Source of the DNA: Pratylenchus scribneri
Lineage: Eukaryota > Nematoda > Chromadorea > Rhabditida > Pratylenchidae
Assembly: GCA_030063045.1 (NCBI GenBank)
Contig: JAQSEB010000079.1
Coordinates: forward strand, 496,001 to 560,000
Direction of reading: 5' to 3'
Length of the DNA stretch: 64,000 nt
Shown: positions 32,921 through 45,215 of the stretch, in pieces
How positions within the stretch are numbered: position 1 is the stretch's first letter
Layout of the letters: each line of letters starts with the position of its first letter
Notes under the pieces: generated by a model
The model's database searches: none
Told to the model about the DNA's origin: nothing
Seen by the model: only the letters and a program-made list of their open reading frames with translations
Made by a program: the position numbers and the translations under genes

Positions 32921-35900
32921 ATGGATCCAAACAACAGTGGAATCACCGATGAAGGCGAAAGCTTTGATAAATTGGATTTTAGCAGTGAAAATGTTTTATC
33001 GAATGAAATGGATATGCAAAGTGTGGTGGAAAAAATCCAAAAATTAGAGGTGAATTAAAATATGGAAAATTTATATAATTTTTTTTTAAATTATAGGCTG
33101 AATTATTGGAAATAAAAACGAAGCAAAAACAGAATAAAGATGCCAATTTTGATGGGAATTCAATGATTCAATTGAGTGGCCAAATTGAAGAATTGAAGAA
33201 AGAAATTAATGGAATGAAAAAGGAAATGGAAGAATTAAAGGAAGGAAAAGAAAAGGACAAAAATAAGACGGCATTGGAGGAATTGGAGACGGCAAATGAT
33301 GAAAAATTGAAAAAAGAAAATGGAGAATTAAATCATAAAAGAAACGGAATTATACGATTGAAAGTAACAAGATATGAAACATTGACGGAAGAAACTGGAA
33401 AATTAGTAGTTCAGAAAATGAAAGAAAGAAAGGAAAATGAACAATTGGAAGAAACAATAGATGAAGAATTGAAGGAAGAAAATGGAAAATTAGAAGAAAT
33501 GAAAGAGATTGAACGGCTTGAAGCAGTTATTATTGAAAAGGATGGCGTAATTGAGGAATTGAAGCAAAAATGTGAAAAATTGGAGAAAGAATTAGCTGAA
33601 AAAGATTGCGCGATAAAAGAGATGGACAAGAACCAATCAACTGCTGGGGTTAGTTTTAGTATTTATTTTTTGAATAATAAATTTATTAAAATTTGAAAGG
33701 GGCTATTGGAACTCGATCTCGATCCAAGCAAGCTGGGGAAAATCCATTCCGCATTTGAGTCGTTGCGTTCAGTATCGTCAAGTAAGGAAATAATTGGTCC
33801 AATCATCGAATTTGGCTTTATCAATTTCCTGCTTAAAGCACTGAGTATTCAGGTATTAATAAAAGCTTTTTTTTTATCTTAATTAGTAATATTTAATTCG
33901 GTGAAAAAAATAAGAAGCTAATCATTGGTCCATAAATTTTAATCTATAAATCTCGTTAAGACAAAATTATTTTATTACAGTTAGGCTTGATTTTAATCAT
34001 TATTAACTTATTTTCAAAGCAAAAAGTAATCTCTTAATTATTGACTAACTAAATCATGACAAAATATATAGAATACATTAGATGCTTTTGACCAATTCTA
34101 TTCAATTATATGCTTTTGCTTTTAGAATTAGAAGTTTTATAACAAATCATTAAACATTCAAATAATTTTTATTATGGCTTTTTTCGGAAATCTCGATTTC
34201 GACATGTTCTAGTTATCGTACAGACTTGATCTATAGCTCATTCGATTCATCAGGATCGGTTTTCTTTATAAGATTTCAATTTCAAAATAATTTGACAAGT
34301 TTGAACCAAAGTTATGGCCAATTGAAATTTCGGGTTTTCAAACCGGTTTTACTAGGGTAGAGCTAGGGCTATGATCAGGCCGTCATGGGTTTTAGGGCTA
34401 GGGTAGGGTAGGCTAGGGTTAGGGCTAGGAAAAAGAATTAAAACTCTAATTGGCCTAGGAACTGAGATATGGCCATTGGTCACAAACTACAATGTCTGCC
34501 ACTGTACTATTTCTGTCAGAAAAAAACGAGATCGGCTAGGCGAAATCGAGATCGGCTAAAAAAAAGAGATCGGCTAAAAAATGAGATCGGCTGCAACATA
34601 TATATACTATCCATTAAATATTACTCTATTTAAATAAGGATGAAAAAATTCAATATGAAGCTGCTTGGGCACTCAGCAATATTGCATCCGGAAATTCCGA
34701 ACAAACAATGACAATTTTGGAAGCAAATGGCATTGAACCATTACTGAAAATGTGCACTTCAGAATCGAATAAATTAGCTGAACAGGTCGAAGAATTATAG
34801 GAATATAATATAATACAGTTATTTAAATTTGAAGGCACTCTGGGCCATTGCGAATATTGCCGGCGATGGCGCAAAATGTCGTGACGAACTCATTGCCCGA
34901 GGTGTCATTTCAGTATTAGTTCAACTAGTCAAACGGATGAATAGTCTGAAAAGCACTTTTGTTTGCAAAATTGCTTGGACTATCCAAAATTTAATACGTC
35001 ATGAGCCACAGCCTTCCCATGAAATGTTGGCCCAAATTGCTCAGCCAATTGCTGCTTTGCTCAAATACAATGGATTGGTATGGTAATATAAATATTTATA
35101 AAATTGAGAATTTTCATTTAATTAAACAATAATATAGTCAATTCTAATGAAAAATTAAAGTTGGGACAGGAAATTTTCTCATAAATTATTTCAAAAATTT
35201 TAACCAACTATTAAATTGCGCAAAAATTTTAGAATTTTTTTTTTCAATTTCTTAATATATAAACAAAAAAATTTAAAATTTTTTTATAATTATTAAAATT
35301 GTTTTCTATAAAAATAATATCTCTTTCAAATACAAAATTTTTCAAAAATATTTTATAATTACATATAAGTCACAGATATACTACATATTTTATTTAATTT
35401 TAAAGAAACATAAAATTTATTAAGCCAAAGTATATTTTTGTTTTTTTTATTATTTTTTGAAAAAAAAAACAAACTACGGTATGTCGAAATTTTCTGTGAC
35501 ATAATAAATTGTATAAGAATGAAAGAAGAAAAAAATTTATTTAAAAATTTTTAATATTATCGAAGGATATCAAATGCAAAATTGACATATGCTGGGCCAT
35601 CTATTATTTAACATCAGGCCAAGATGAGAACATTCCACTGGCTCTTGAGTTCATTCCCGATATGGTTTTGTTCATAAAATCTAATGAAGAAAAATTAATC
35701 TTGCCTGCCCTTCGCGGCATTGGAAATTTTGCCACTGGCAATGATGAGCTCACTCAAGTGGGAATAAAAAATTTAAATTATTTTTTTCTTAAAATTAATC
35801 TCATTAATGCACTAAAAATTTGTTCTTAAAATTGTTTTGGCTAGAATAAAAATAATTAAATTAAAAATATTTTTTTTGAGAGAATTAAATAAATAAATTT

Positions 35901-36923
35901 TATGTAATTTTTCCAAACTCAGGTTGTGGTGGATTGTGGTGTCTTAACAGACAACTTCCCTCAATTGATGTGCTCGAATAATATTAAATTAGTAAAGAAT
36001 TGCTGCTGGATTATTTCAAATTTGCTGGCCGGCAATCAACACCAAATTCAGGTAAAAAATTACATTTTGGCTAAGTATTTTCCCCTAAGTCTGTCATCGA
36101 TGCCAAATTACTTCCTCGAATCTTCACATTTCTGGAAAAATGTGACAATGTATTCAAAGAAGATTGCGATTGGGCTGTGGCCAATTTGGCTGAATTTGGG
36201 AATGCAAATCAAATTCTAGAAATTTATCGATCAAAGAATGGGATTGAGGCAATTTGCAACAATTTGGCCGCGGAAAACAATCATGAATTGTTGAAAAAAG
36301 TTTTGGGTGCACTAAATAAAACGCTTAACACCATCGCTGAACAGTAAGTTACTTTTAAATAGGGATGATATTTGTAATTTGACGAAAAAACATTGAAAAA
36401 TCGAAAAAAAGAATAAATAAGGCAAAAATAATTATAATATTTTAATGATTTAATCTATACATATAAAAATCAATAAAATTTATAGAGCTAATTAAGACAC
36501 GTCGAATGGCTTATAATTTGTTATGGTTTGGTCAAAATAAAGGGATTAACCGTTTAACCCATTTTTAATTTTTTATTCAAAATTAAAATTAAAATTCATT
36601 AAATCTAAACCAATACATGAGCAGATGATGCATCTCGACAAGATCTATAATTGTTGGGTATAATTTTTGTAGGCCTAGGATAAATTACTAAATTGTTTCA
36701 ATCTTTTTGACATTTTCAATTTCTTCAGCAAATTAATTATTTCCCATTTTAAATTACATTTTATGAATATATTTTTTAAAGTGAACCAATTAATTTGGCT
36801 AATGCCTGCGAACGTGTCAAAAAATGCGGTGGTTTTGACAAAATAATGGACCTAAAGCAGAAAAGTGAATCCAAAATTGCTGAAATGGCACAGATAATTT
36901 TAAAGAAATTCTTCGAAAATTAA
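32921..36923 (+). CDS. Importin-alpha-like armadillo protein with N-terminal coiled coil, gene 1
   Basis: Nine exons: 32921-33049, 33097-33648, 33700-33852, 34639-34785, 34835-35077, 35566-35757, 35923-36051, 36090-36343, 36782-36923; phases close at 646 aa. Exon 1 is the acidic leader ending MDMQSVVEKIQKLE. Exon 2 (184 aa) is an E/K-rich coiled coil. Exons 3-9 are ARM repeats of importin-alpha type: YEAAWALSNIASGNSEQT, ALWAIANIAGDGAKCRD, CWAIYYLTSG, ALRGIGNFATGNDELTQ, VVVDCGVLTDNFPQL, CCWIISNLLAGNQHQIQ, DWAVANLAEFGN. Importin-alpha binds nuclear localisation signals on its ARM groove; the Trp/Asn signature is partly kept (WALSN, WAIAN, WIISN). The Arg/Lys-rich importin-beta-binding domain is missing, so classical nuclear import is doubtful. 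Introns 3 and 8 contain transposon relics. Confidence 0.85.
34180..34610. repeat. Repeat relic in intron 3 of ARM gene 1
   Basis: The stretch starting CGGAAATCTCGATTTCGACA with ATCGTACAGACTTGATCTATAGCTC and the following CTAGGGTAGGGTAGGCTAGG run is related to the palindromic element at 51478-52490. At its right side is a four-fold short repeat of GAGATCGGCTAAAAAA. It is decayed and the ends are not defined. Confidence 0.55.
36361..36746. mobile_element. MITE in intron 8 of ARM gene 1 (8-bp target duplication)
   Basis: A 386-bp element with ends AGGGATGATATTTG and, inverted, TGGGAAATAATTAATTTG, flanked by TTTTAAAT at 36353-36360 and 36747-36754. It is related to the better preserved element at 54304-54695: both have a TTTGWCGAAAAAACATTGAAAA-like inner inverted repeat, a GTTTAACC interior, and similar length. 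Confidence 0.75.
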
Positions 36924-38236
36924 GCGAGAATGAGAAGACTATCATTGAATTTGCCTTCTTTCGAATTGAAATGAATTCTCTGTTAAACATTTAATTTAGC
37001 ATTTTTGGAGCTATATTTTCCCTAACAATTTATAATTTATGAACAGCTTCTTTTATTTTGAACTTCATTTAATAAACCATTAAATCAACAAGTTTTTTTT
37101 TGATTTGGATAAAATTGAATTGGACGGTTTTTACTGATGCCAATGTCAACCTTAATTATAGGGAATTTTACTTTTTAAGAATGAATTATACTAAAATTGG
37201 ATTTGCATTCAATATCATCAAATTCGATTTATTATAATTGTTTAAATTAATTTATTTTAATACATTTTATTTGATTGGTGGAAAATTATCCAATAAAAGG
37301 CATTATTTATAGATCACACATTACGGGACTCAGTAAATTTTTGTATCATATAGTAACTCTTGAATCATTAAAAGAAACGTTTTACATAAGGCGCAGTTTA
37401 ACACTCAAATCGACTGAAGACCAAAAATAAATTCCATGAATTTGAGAATGATAGTATGTATAATTCCATATTTGCATAAATTGAATGTTGATTGTATAAT
37501 AAAATTTTTTTTGGAAATTCGCTGAATTATCAAAATGAATTCGGCCAAAGAATTCTACAAGTAAAAACCAAGCGTATATGGATCAATATACAAAATGATA
37601 AATATGGGAACAAATTTTGCCCTATTTTGCTAATCAATTATGCCAAGAAAAAGAAAGCAAATTTAATTTCTTTCTATTAAATATTGCAATTCTTAGGAAT
37701 AGATCTGAATTGATTTTTTTTAATTACGAAGTTATAAAAGCTAATTAATTACCAAAATGAAATTAATACTGAAAATTAAAATTTTGCGTTATCAAAATGT
37801 AAAATGAAAAATTTGCTTGAATTGGATTAAAAATTGACCAAAAAAGCACAAAGATTATCCAAACAATCGTAAAATGGGGAATTCGAGGATGAGGGGGAGT
37901 GGGGCGTATGATTGATGTTGTTTGGGGCATTATAAAAAGCGGAATGATTTGTCCATTTTGTCATCAAATTCATTTCTCTCCTCGCCTTTTTTATATTACA
38001 AAAATTCGAGGAAAAGCCACTAACTTTAACTTTCCCTTTTCATCACTTTCAAAAAACGGCAAACAATAGGAAAAATTTTTCTGAGACTTTTGATGAAAAT
38101 TTCTATATAAATATGGCTTTAAAAGTCAAAGCAATGAAAGCTAACTACATATTTACCATTCCTTAAAAAATAAATTAAAAAAAATTATAGACAATAATTT
38201 TATTTAAATAATCTTTAAATCAACATACTAAATACA
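36924..38236. other. Intergenic: 3' flank of ARM gene 1 and promoter of the secreted Cys-rich gene
   Basis: 37066-37290 (TTTAATAAACCATTAAATCAAC onward) is duplicated at 39838-40040. Possible TATA boxes for the next gene are TTATAAAAAG at 37930 and CTATATAAATATGG at 38102. No other gene recognised. Confidence 0.5.
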
Positions 38237-38558
38237 ATGATTGGAAATGCTGCAAAATTTCTCGCAATTTTTGCCCTGCTTTTGGCTTTGAACTTTGATT
38301 CCGGTTTGGCTGGCTGTGGTAATTGCCCAGGTGATCGTGATCGATGGTGCGCAAGTAAGTTCTTTAAAAATGTTGGCATTTCAATTTTGATTTTGAACTT
38401 CTCAAAAATAACTCTCAAATTCACATTAAGATGGGGAAGCGAATTATCCAAAATATATGGGCATTTGCGACAATTGCCGTGCTGTTTATCAACCATGTGC
38501 TCAAGGCACTGAATGCAAATATTCTGGTAATACGGTGTTTTGTGGCGCACGCGGCTGA
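38237..38558 (+). CDS. Small secreted cysteine-rich protein, candidate effector
   Basis: Two exons: 38237-38354 and 38431-38558; 81 aa. The N terminus is a signal peptide (KFLAIFALLLALNF core) ending about SGLAG. The mature part, about 55 residues, has eight cysteines: CGNC, WC, ICDNC, PC, EC, FC, ending GARG. No family recognised. The even Cys count and absence of a membrane segment suggest a secreted disulfide-bonded peptide. The donor GTAAGT and acceptor TTAAG are good, and AATAAA follows at about 38588. The function is unknown; an effector, defensin-like or matrix role are all possible. Confidence 0.75.
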
Positions 38559-38819
38559 TTGATGAATGAAAGATTGGATGAATATTGAATAAAGAAAGAC
38601 AAATAGTGATATTTTAATAATGGATAATTTTGATATTTAATTAAAAATCATAGCAATAAAATTGGCATTATAATTGTTTAATTCAATTCTATTTATGCAT
38701 CTTTTTTTAAACAAATCAAATAAGTAAATAATTATTAAAAAATTTAATTTTTCCAATATTAAAACATTTATTCATTGATTGGCTAGTTGTATTTATGTTT
38801 TGTATGGAATATTTTAAAA

Positions 38820-39540
38820 ACGATTTGATTTTTGATTAGGCAATTCTGAACTGAAAACATCAAAAGACGGTTTAAATGGTTTAATTTTAATACCCTTTAA
38901 ACTTTGGCCAAATGCTAAAATTTTATATATTATTCGATGCGTCTCGATGAAATCTACAAATTGATATAAGGTTTGTAAAGTTTAAAACCGGTTTCTGATT
39001 TATTAGAAGTCAAAAAAAGTTTATTTTCATTTTGTGGAATTGTCATTTTGTGGGTTTTATGGGGATTGGCATTTTATGGTCGTATTTTGGGATTTAGATA
39101 TGCGTCGATAACTTCCTATCTTAATTGATTTTAAAAGTGGTTTAAGCGATTTAGCGTCTCCTATGGTTTTAATGGTTTAACTTTTTTGCTGAATTGGTTT
39201 AAAATGGTTTAAAAAGCCGTTTAAGTGATTTATTTTTCTATTTATACCGATTTTAAGTCGTTTAAGTGGCTTAACTTCCTATTTGTATCGGTTGTAAAAT
39301 GGCTTAAATGGTTCGATCTTTATTTGAACCAATTTCAAAAGTGGTATAAGCGGTTTAACACCTCTTATCTATAGTGTTATCAAAAATAATTTATACGGTT
39401 TAATCGCTTAATTGAAGCGATTTAAAAAGACTTAAATTGTCCTCTTCTCTGAATTGGTTTTAAAAGTGGTTTAAACGGTTTAATATTCTATTTGAATTCT
39501 AAACCAAATACATCAAAGACAACATTTGAATTAATAAACG
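38820..39540. repeat. Degenerate GGTTTAAGYGGTTTAA repeat region
   Basis: Roughly 60-bp degenerate tandem units such as GTGGTTTAAGCGATTTA and AAGTCGTTTAAGTGGCTTAA repeat about ten times. The left part includes ATTCGATGCGTCTCGATGAA, which matches (inverted) the interior of the MITE at 54304, so the array probably grew from a member of that transposon family. No gene. Confidence 0.55.
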
Positions 39541-39599
39541 CATATTACCATATAAATTCTGTTAATTTATTAACAAAATTATTATAGCCTTACAATTAG

Positions 39600-40040
39600 A
39601 TTATTTTTTTTTGCAGACGGCAATTGGAACAACGAGAGAAATTCTTCTAAAATGACAAGAAGACTGATGAGATGGAATGATTGAGAAGATTTGCTAGTGG
39701 GGCAATGAAAGAAAAATGAATTCTTTTATTAAATATTTTGAATTGAGCATTTTTGTAATTGAAAATTAAGGAAAATAGGCAATGATTTCATTAACAAACT
39801 ATCCTTATAAAGAGCAACAGTTGTTCCCTTTTCTTTACTTTATTTAATAAACCATTCAATCAACAAACTTTGTATTTTGGTTTGAATAAAATTCAATGTC
39901 GACTTTTTTTTACTAATCCCAATTTTAATTATCAGGAATTTTCTTTTTAAAGATGAATTATCTCGAATTGGATTTTCATTTAATAGTATCTTATTTTAAT
40001 CCATTTTTATAATTATTTTTTATTGGGCGAAATTTATTCA
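39600..40040 (+). pseudogene. Truncated 3' end of an ARM-family gene
   Basis: From about 39838 (TTTAATAAACCATTCAATCAAC, then TTGGTTTGAATAAAATTCAATG, AATTATCAGGAATTTT, AAAGATGAATTAT) the sequence parallels 37066-37190 behind ARM gene 1. Just upstream, at 39615-39690, a short stretch resembles the end of the last ARM exon (AAATTCTTC, AAAATGACAAGAAGACT versus GAATGAGAAGACT). Only the terminal exon and 3' flank survive. Confidence 0.5.
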
Positions 40041-40572
40041 ATAATAAATCTTATTTGTGGTAGACCCATTTCGGATTTTTCTGTAACATAACCTTTGAAA
40101 CAGCAAACCGTTTTAAATTATTTTTGAGTCAATTGAAAGTTTAGATCTTGGATTTATAGGATATGGCCAAAAAATTCATAGATCTCAAAAATATTTTGAG
40201 AACGATTTGATTATTGATTAGGCATTTCAACTTTTAATCATCATTTTTGCCCAAAAACATTTATTTTTAAGGATTTCATGGAAAATATTTATTCTCATTT
40301 AAATTTATTTTTACTTTCCAAATGATTACGAAAATATTGATAATTATTGGGCACAAATATTATAAAGTCAGGTGTATATGTGTGTTTAAGTATTTATTAT
40401 CAAATATTTTATTATCCAATTTTCCATCTCTAGTAGCCAAATCCCCACATATTCTTCAGCATTCTTTCAAAATCATCCGCGCAAAAATTCGTTGATCTGA
40501 TTGAGCCAATTGCCAATTGAGAGGGTGATCCTGGAATTTTTTTTCATTAACCAATTTTTTTGTTTAAAAATA

Positions 40573-41680
40573 TTACTTTTCCCAATGGCCCATTTTGCAA
40601 TTTGGACAGCATTTGTTGTTGCGGCAATGGGGCCCAATGTCGGCAGTCTCACGGCAATAGCAGAGCCCATCCAATCCAACAATTTTCTCCTTGCATTTGG
40701 CACAATGGAAATTATTGTTCCGAAAAGCTTGAACAGCCCGGAGGATAAAGCCATAACCACGGCTCTCCAATGAGTGGGGAAATTCCTTATAAAAATAATT
40801 ATTAAAATTTTAATAATTTGAGGAAATTGTGGAATTAATAGATTTTTAAAATATTGATGGGAATGGGAATGGTCAAAATTCAGGACAACCCCACAACTTT
40901 TATTAGAGAGCAATCTGAGTGAGGAAAGCTAGAAGTTGAGAAATCAACCATAAGCCACATTCAAACTAAATGGTGTATTCGATACACTACAATTTTATTT
41001 TTATTTGTACTACCTCTCCAGGGATTTTTCCCTCCTCGCGGATTGACTGTTCCAATTCTTGGTATTCTTTTTCCAACCCAAAGAAGGCCATTGTTTTGCA
41101 CAATGGTGCATAGTGCATTGGCTTTTTGGCATTCTCCGCCGCACGCCCTTTTGCCGCCTCCCAACGATTGGCCCATCCAATGCGAAATTTAACACCCATT
41201 GAGCCGAGATAATCGTACCAATTTCGGACAACCGGATCAGAAAGGATGTTATAGGCCTCGTTAATCAGCTGTGGACGATTTTTTGTTAAAATTTTTTAAG
41301 TAAAAATTTTTAAGAAATTTTTGATAAAACACCAAAAATTCCTAAATAATTTACAAAAAAAAACTAAGCTTTAAGCACCTTAATTTTTTCCTCCGATTCA
41401 TCCTGTTGTGGTTTTCGATCGGGATGATATTGGCGTGCCAGACGATCCCGTGCATGTTTAATTTCGGTCTGAGTAGCATTGCGACTGACACCCAGCACCA
41501 AATAGTAGTCAGGGGCCTTTTTGGTTTTTACGAAAAAGCCAAGAATTTGACTAAATTATAAATAAAAAAAATTAGTTCAGAAAAATGAGTTTTTCATTTA
41601 TAAAAAGACCTGAGAAGTGCAATCAACCACATGATTCCATTGAGAATGCATCGGTACAATTGATTTACCTCATCAGTCAT
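40573..41680 (-). CDS. J-domain protein with C-terminal Cys-rich zinc-binding module
   Basis: Exons read downward: 41680-41610, 41550-41379, 41268-41014, 40785-40573; 236 aa. Residues 10-31 are hydrophobic (GIMWLIALLR, QILGFFV), possibly a membrane anchor. The J domain spans about 37-105 with YLVLGVSRNATQTEIK and HPD at 66-68, the motif that stimulates Hsp70 ATPase. The C-terminal exon has a Cys/His pattern: FHCAKC, LCYC, PHCRNNKCCPNC, likely zinc-binding. The same layout occurs in the glycine-zipper gene just upstream (45216-46541). The start is the first Met of the exon; an additional 5' exon cannot be excluded because a hAT element begins 113 bp upstream. Confidence 0.8.
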
Positions 41681-41793
41681 GTTTGCTTTTAGCAATCCAT
41701 TTGGCTCTATTTAAAAAAAACAATATTTAAAAATTTATATTTACCTAATTTTATTCATAATAAATTTGTAATAAAATTTTATTTAATTATTAT

Positions 41794-44705
41794 TAGGGTT
41801 AATTCCCCGCGGGCGGGGAATGAAAAAGCGGGGAACGGGGAGAGCGGGGAATCAGGGTGCGGGGAGCGGGGCGGGGAGGCTCCTCTCAGCGGGGCGCCCC
41901 CGCCCCGCTGTCCTTAAGGCATTTTTTTGTAATTCGTTTAATAAAATTTTAAAATCGCCAAAATAAAATATCATAATAAAAATAAATAAATCAGTTTATT
42001 CTTTTATTCTTCATCTTCGAATTCTTCTTCACTCAAATCCGATTCTTCTGGTTCAGTGGAAGGACCCAGCTTCAATTTCTTTTTCAAGTGTGCTTTTATG
42101 ATCAGAATTCTTTCGGCCATTTTTCCAGAAAGACTAAATAAAATTAAATTTTTAAAAATTATAAAATAATTTTACCGATTTCTCAGAGTATTTGCATAAA
42201 GTAGGCCAGTTTTAGAGAAGAGCCTCTCTGACGCAATCGAGGTTGCAGGAACTGACAAAAATATTTGGGCCAGCTCTCCAAGTTCAGGGAATTTGGGCGC
42301 ATTTAGTCGCCACCAATCAAATATATTGTCATTCTTAGGTGGTCGTTTGATAGATGCATAAATGGCAAGTTGAGACTTGATTTTGGCATCCAATTCTGCA
42401 TCAAGCTCGCCGGATATTGCTGTTGGATTAGAAATTGGCGATTTTGGATCAGCATAGATGTCATCTAAAAAATCGATTTATTTTTAAATTGAAAATTTTA
42501 AACAATGCTGTAGGCTTTCATCGCTTGAAATGAAGTTTTCGAAATTCATTTCGACATTGAATTCTGAATTTTCTGGGATTTCTTCATTCAATTCAATTGT
42601 TGATTCATCAACATTTTTGAGAGCTAAAAATCTTATAAATTTTTAAATAATTGTTGAAATTAACCTATTTTCTTTGCAAATTCTATCAATTCTTTTTCAA
42701 TTATCTCCCAGTTTCTTTTGAACCAAATTGTTTCATCATAAGCCCATCGGGGATCAAGTAATGTCGCCATGTGTAAAATTTCATTGTTGGCCAAACTTGA
42801 CACACGATCATTGATTGATTTGGTCAAAGATTCAGCAATGAATTGAACAGATGGATCTGGTCTCAATGCGACCAGAAAATCTCTGATTTTTTTCAATGTT
42901 GGAATTATTGTAGAAGCAGTGGAAATTTCATTTGAAAACTAAAATATATTTATTAAAGCATTGTAAAAATTATTTTACCTTTTTGGTTTCATCATCGAAT
43001 ATTTGCAAAATGGAGCAAATATGCGCCATGAAGGTAAAATCAGCCCCAGAAATTTTTGGCAAATCCGCGGACAGTTGCTCAATTTTTTGCTTTTTGGCTC
43101 GTGGTGGCCACTCTTCTTGTTGCCGATCAAATTCAAGTGCCAATATAACTTTCCTTTGCTTCCAAAAAGTGTTCATCATGGCAAAAGTCGAGTTCCATCG
43201 CGTAGGAACTGACTGTTTTTGAAAATATTTTAAACAATTTTTTTATAATTCCTTACCAATATAAGTTTTGTAACTTTGAACCCGAGCTTTTCTTGTTTTT
43301 GTGAAAAGATTGCTTTGCCATTTTTGGTCCGGCACTCCTTGACCCAATGTCGGATTTTTTTTATTAATTCATCCAGTCTTGGATCCTTCAATAAATCGCA
43401 AATTACCAGGTGAAGAAAATGATTGACACATTGAAAACTTTAAAATATAAATTCATTCTTTTATTAAAAAAAACCTTTCAATCTCCAACAACTTGGCGCT
43501 TTTGGCTATATTGGCGGCATTGTCGCGAACAAGGCAGATTAAATTCTCAATTTTAAATGAATTGTCTACTAAATTTTCTTCAATTTTGTTCGCAATATTT
43601 TCGGCCGTATGCTTGCATTCTAATGGAGAAGCCGCCAAAACAAAGTCAAAACGTTTGTATTTTTTATTGCAACAATGAATTGTTACACTAAAATTTTAAA
43701 ATATTAATTTAAATTTATTTTTAAAAACCTTTGAAAGGAAGGAGTCGTTGATGGGTCGCTCCAACCATCGCTAGTAATTGCATAATGGCATTCGCCAATT
43801 TGTGCTTTGATATTTTCTTGTATTTTCTTGGCCATTCTCGGCACAACAATTTTGGCAAAATAATCACCATTATGAGACTGCATACAAAATTATAATGATA
43901 TAAAAATTTAATCAAAACCTTTAAATTTGGATTAGCCTTGCTAAAAAGCCTTTTCACGTCTTCATTGTTGAAAAAGGAGAAAGCACAATTTTGTTTTATC
44001 ATTATCCGACAGAGCGATTCTTCTTCTTTCATTTGCTCTTCTTTTTTCTTGATAATAAATGGATCCAAACACTAAATAAATCAAATAGAATTTCTTTAAT
44101 TTTGTATCTATTTTACTTCATTTTTTGGTTTTCCTTTTTCATCTTGTTTCAGCAATTTGTATTGTTCTTCATGTTTATATTCCAAATGACTCCACATTGT
44201 TTTCGTGGTTTTGTCTTTTCTCTTCAATCTCTGTGTGCATATTTGGCAGATAACATCGTGAGAATTTTCTATTTCTTCAAAATAAGTCCACACTTTACTT
44301 TTAGACATTATTCTTCTTCTGGAAAATTATCTTTTTAATTTCTTCTAATTCTAAATGAACATATTGGGTAATGATTTGAATAAAATTAAAATTTAAGAAT
44401 TAATATAAAATGAGAAAAAAAATTTGGAGATTGGAAATTGATGATTTAGATAAATTATGTGCAAAAAAAGAAATAATAACAAAATGCCACACAAATTCCG
44501 AAATGTATATCAGAATTCCTCATAAAAAATAAAATTTTTGTTCCCTAAATGTTGCCTTTTAAAAAGGTTGCGGGGCGGGGAGTCGAAGTGCGGGGAACGG
44601 GGAATGCGGGGAATCAAGGTGCGGGGAGCAGGGCGGGGAATTTGCCCAAAATTCATGGATTCCCCGCCCCGCGTCCCCGCCCCGCGGAACGGGGAATTAA
44701 CCCTA
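41794..44705. mobile_element. Complete hAT-family DNA transposon, copy 2
   Basis: A 2912-bp element with the same TAGGGTTAATTCCCCGC ends as copy 1 and an 8-bp target duplication ATTATTAT at 41786-41793 and 44706-44713. Only two differences from copy 1 were noticed, which implies very recent movement. It lies upstream of the J-domain gene. Confidence 0.97.
42004..44308 (-). CDS. hAT transposase, copy 2
   Basis: Same gene as at 7673-9978. The BED finger (CQIC...H-x4-H) is in the first exon at 44308-44117, the DGW and DNAANIAKSAK blocks are in the middle, and SIASERLFSKTG is near the end. One residue differs: the codon at about 43847 reads Glu (CREWPRKY frame) where copy 1 has Lys, though that frame may not be the spliced one. 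No inactivating change seen. Confidence 0.88.
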
Positions 44706-44713
44706 ATTATTAT

Positions 44714-45215
44714 ATTAATATTATTATTTTTGAATTAATCTATATAATTTCATTCTAATATTTGAAAATGCAAAATTATGAAAATTATTACCAAAGATGG
44801 CATGTTGAAGCTGAAGGCTAACTTGTTGAGATTCCATTTTCCACGCTTTGTTCCTTTTCAGCAAAAAAAAATAAAGGGATACGTAAATTGGGAATATTAT
44901 AACAAATTAAAAATAGAAAAAAGATATGAAAATTTTCAAAATAAAAATTATAATAAAATGTTGATAAATTTTATTGCAGGGCAAAAATGTGATTTAATTT
45001 ATATATTTCTTAAATAACTTTAAAAATTCATGTAAATGGAGAATTTTTGGGGGAATTTTTGAAAGATGGGAATCTCATTGAGTCCATAAGAAAATAGTTG
45101 GTTACAAAATAATCTCAAAAAAGTAGTTTAAAAGAAAGATTTTAGTAAGAGAATGAGATGTTTGATGATTGTTGTTTGCCCATCAGAATCAATCCACTTT
45201 TCATTCCACCCATTT
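44714..45215. other. Intergenic, no gene supported
   Basis: AT-rich. A reading frame at 44778-45017 is Lys/Asn/Tyr-rich with no recognisable domain and no paralogue here. No confident feature. Confidence 0.4.

Noticed and set aside
34350..34440. TAGGGTTAGGG-like runs as an interstitial telomere
   Set aside because: Nematode telomere repeat is TTAGGC; these runs are irregular and lie in transposon relics also seen at 15060, 51640 and 62650.
44778..45017. 79-codon Lys/Tyr/Asn-rich frame
   Set aside because: Composition only reflects AT-rich DNA; no domain or neighbouring exon in phase.
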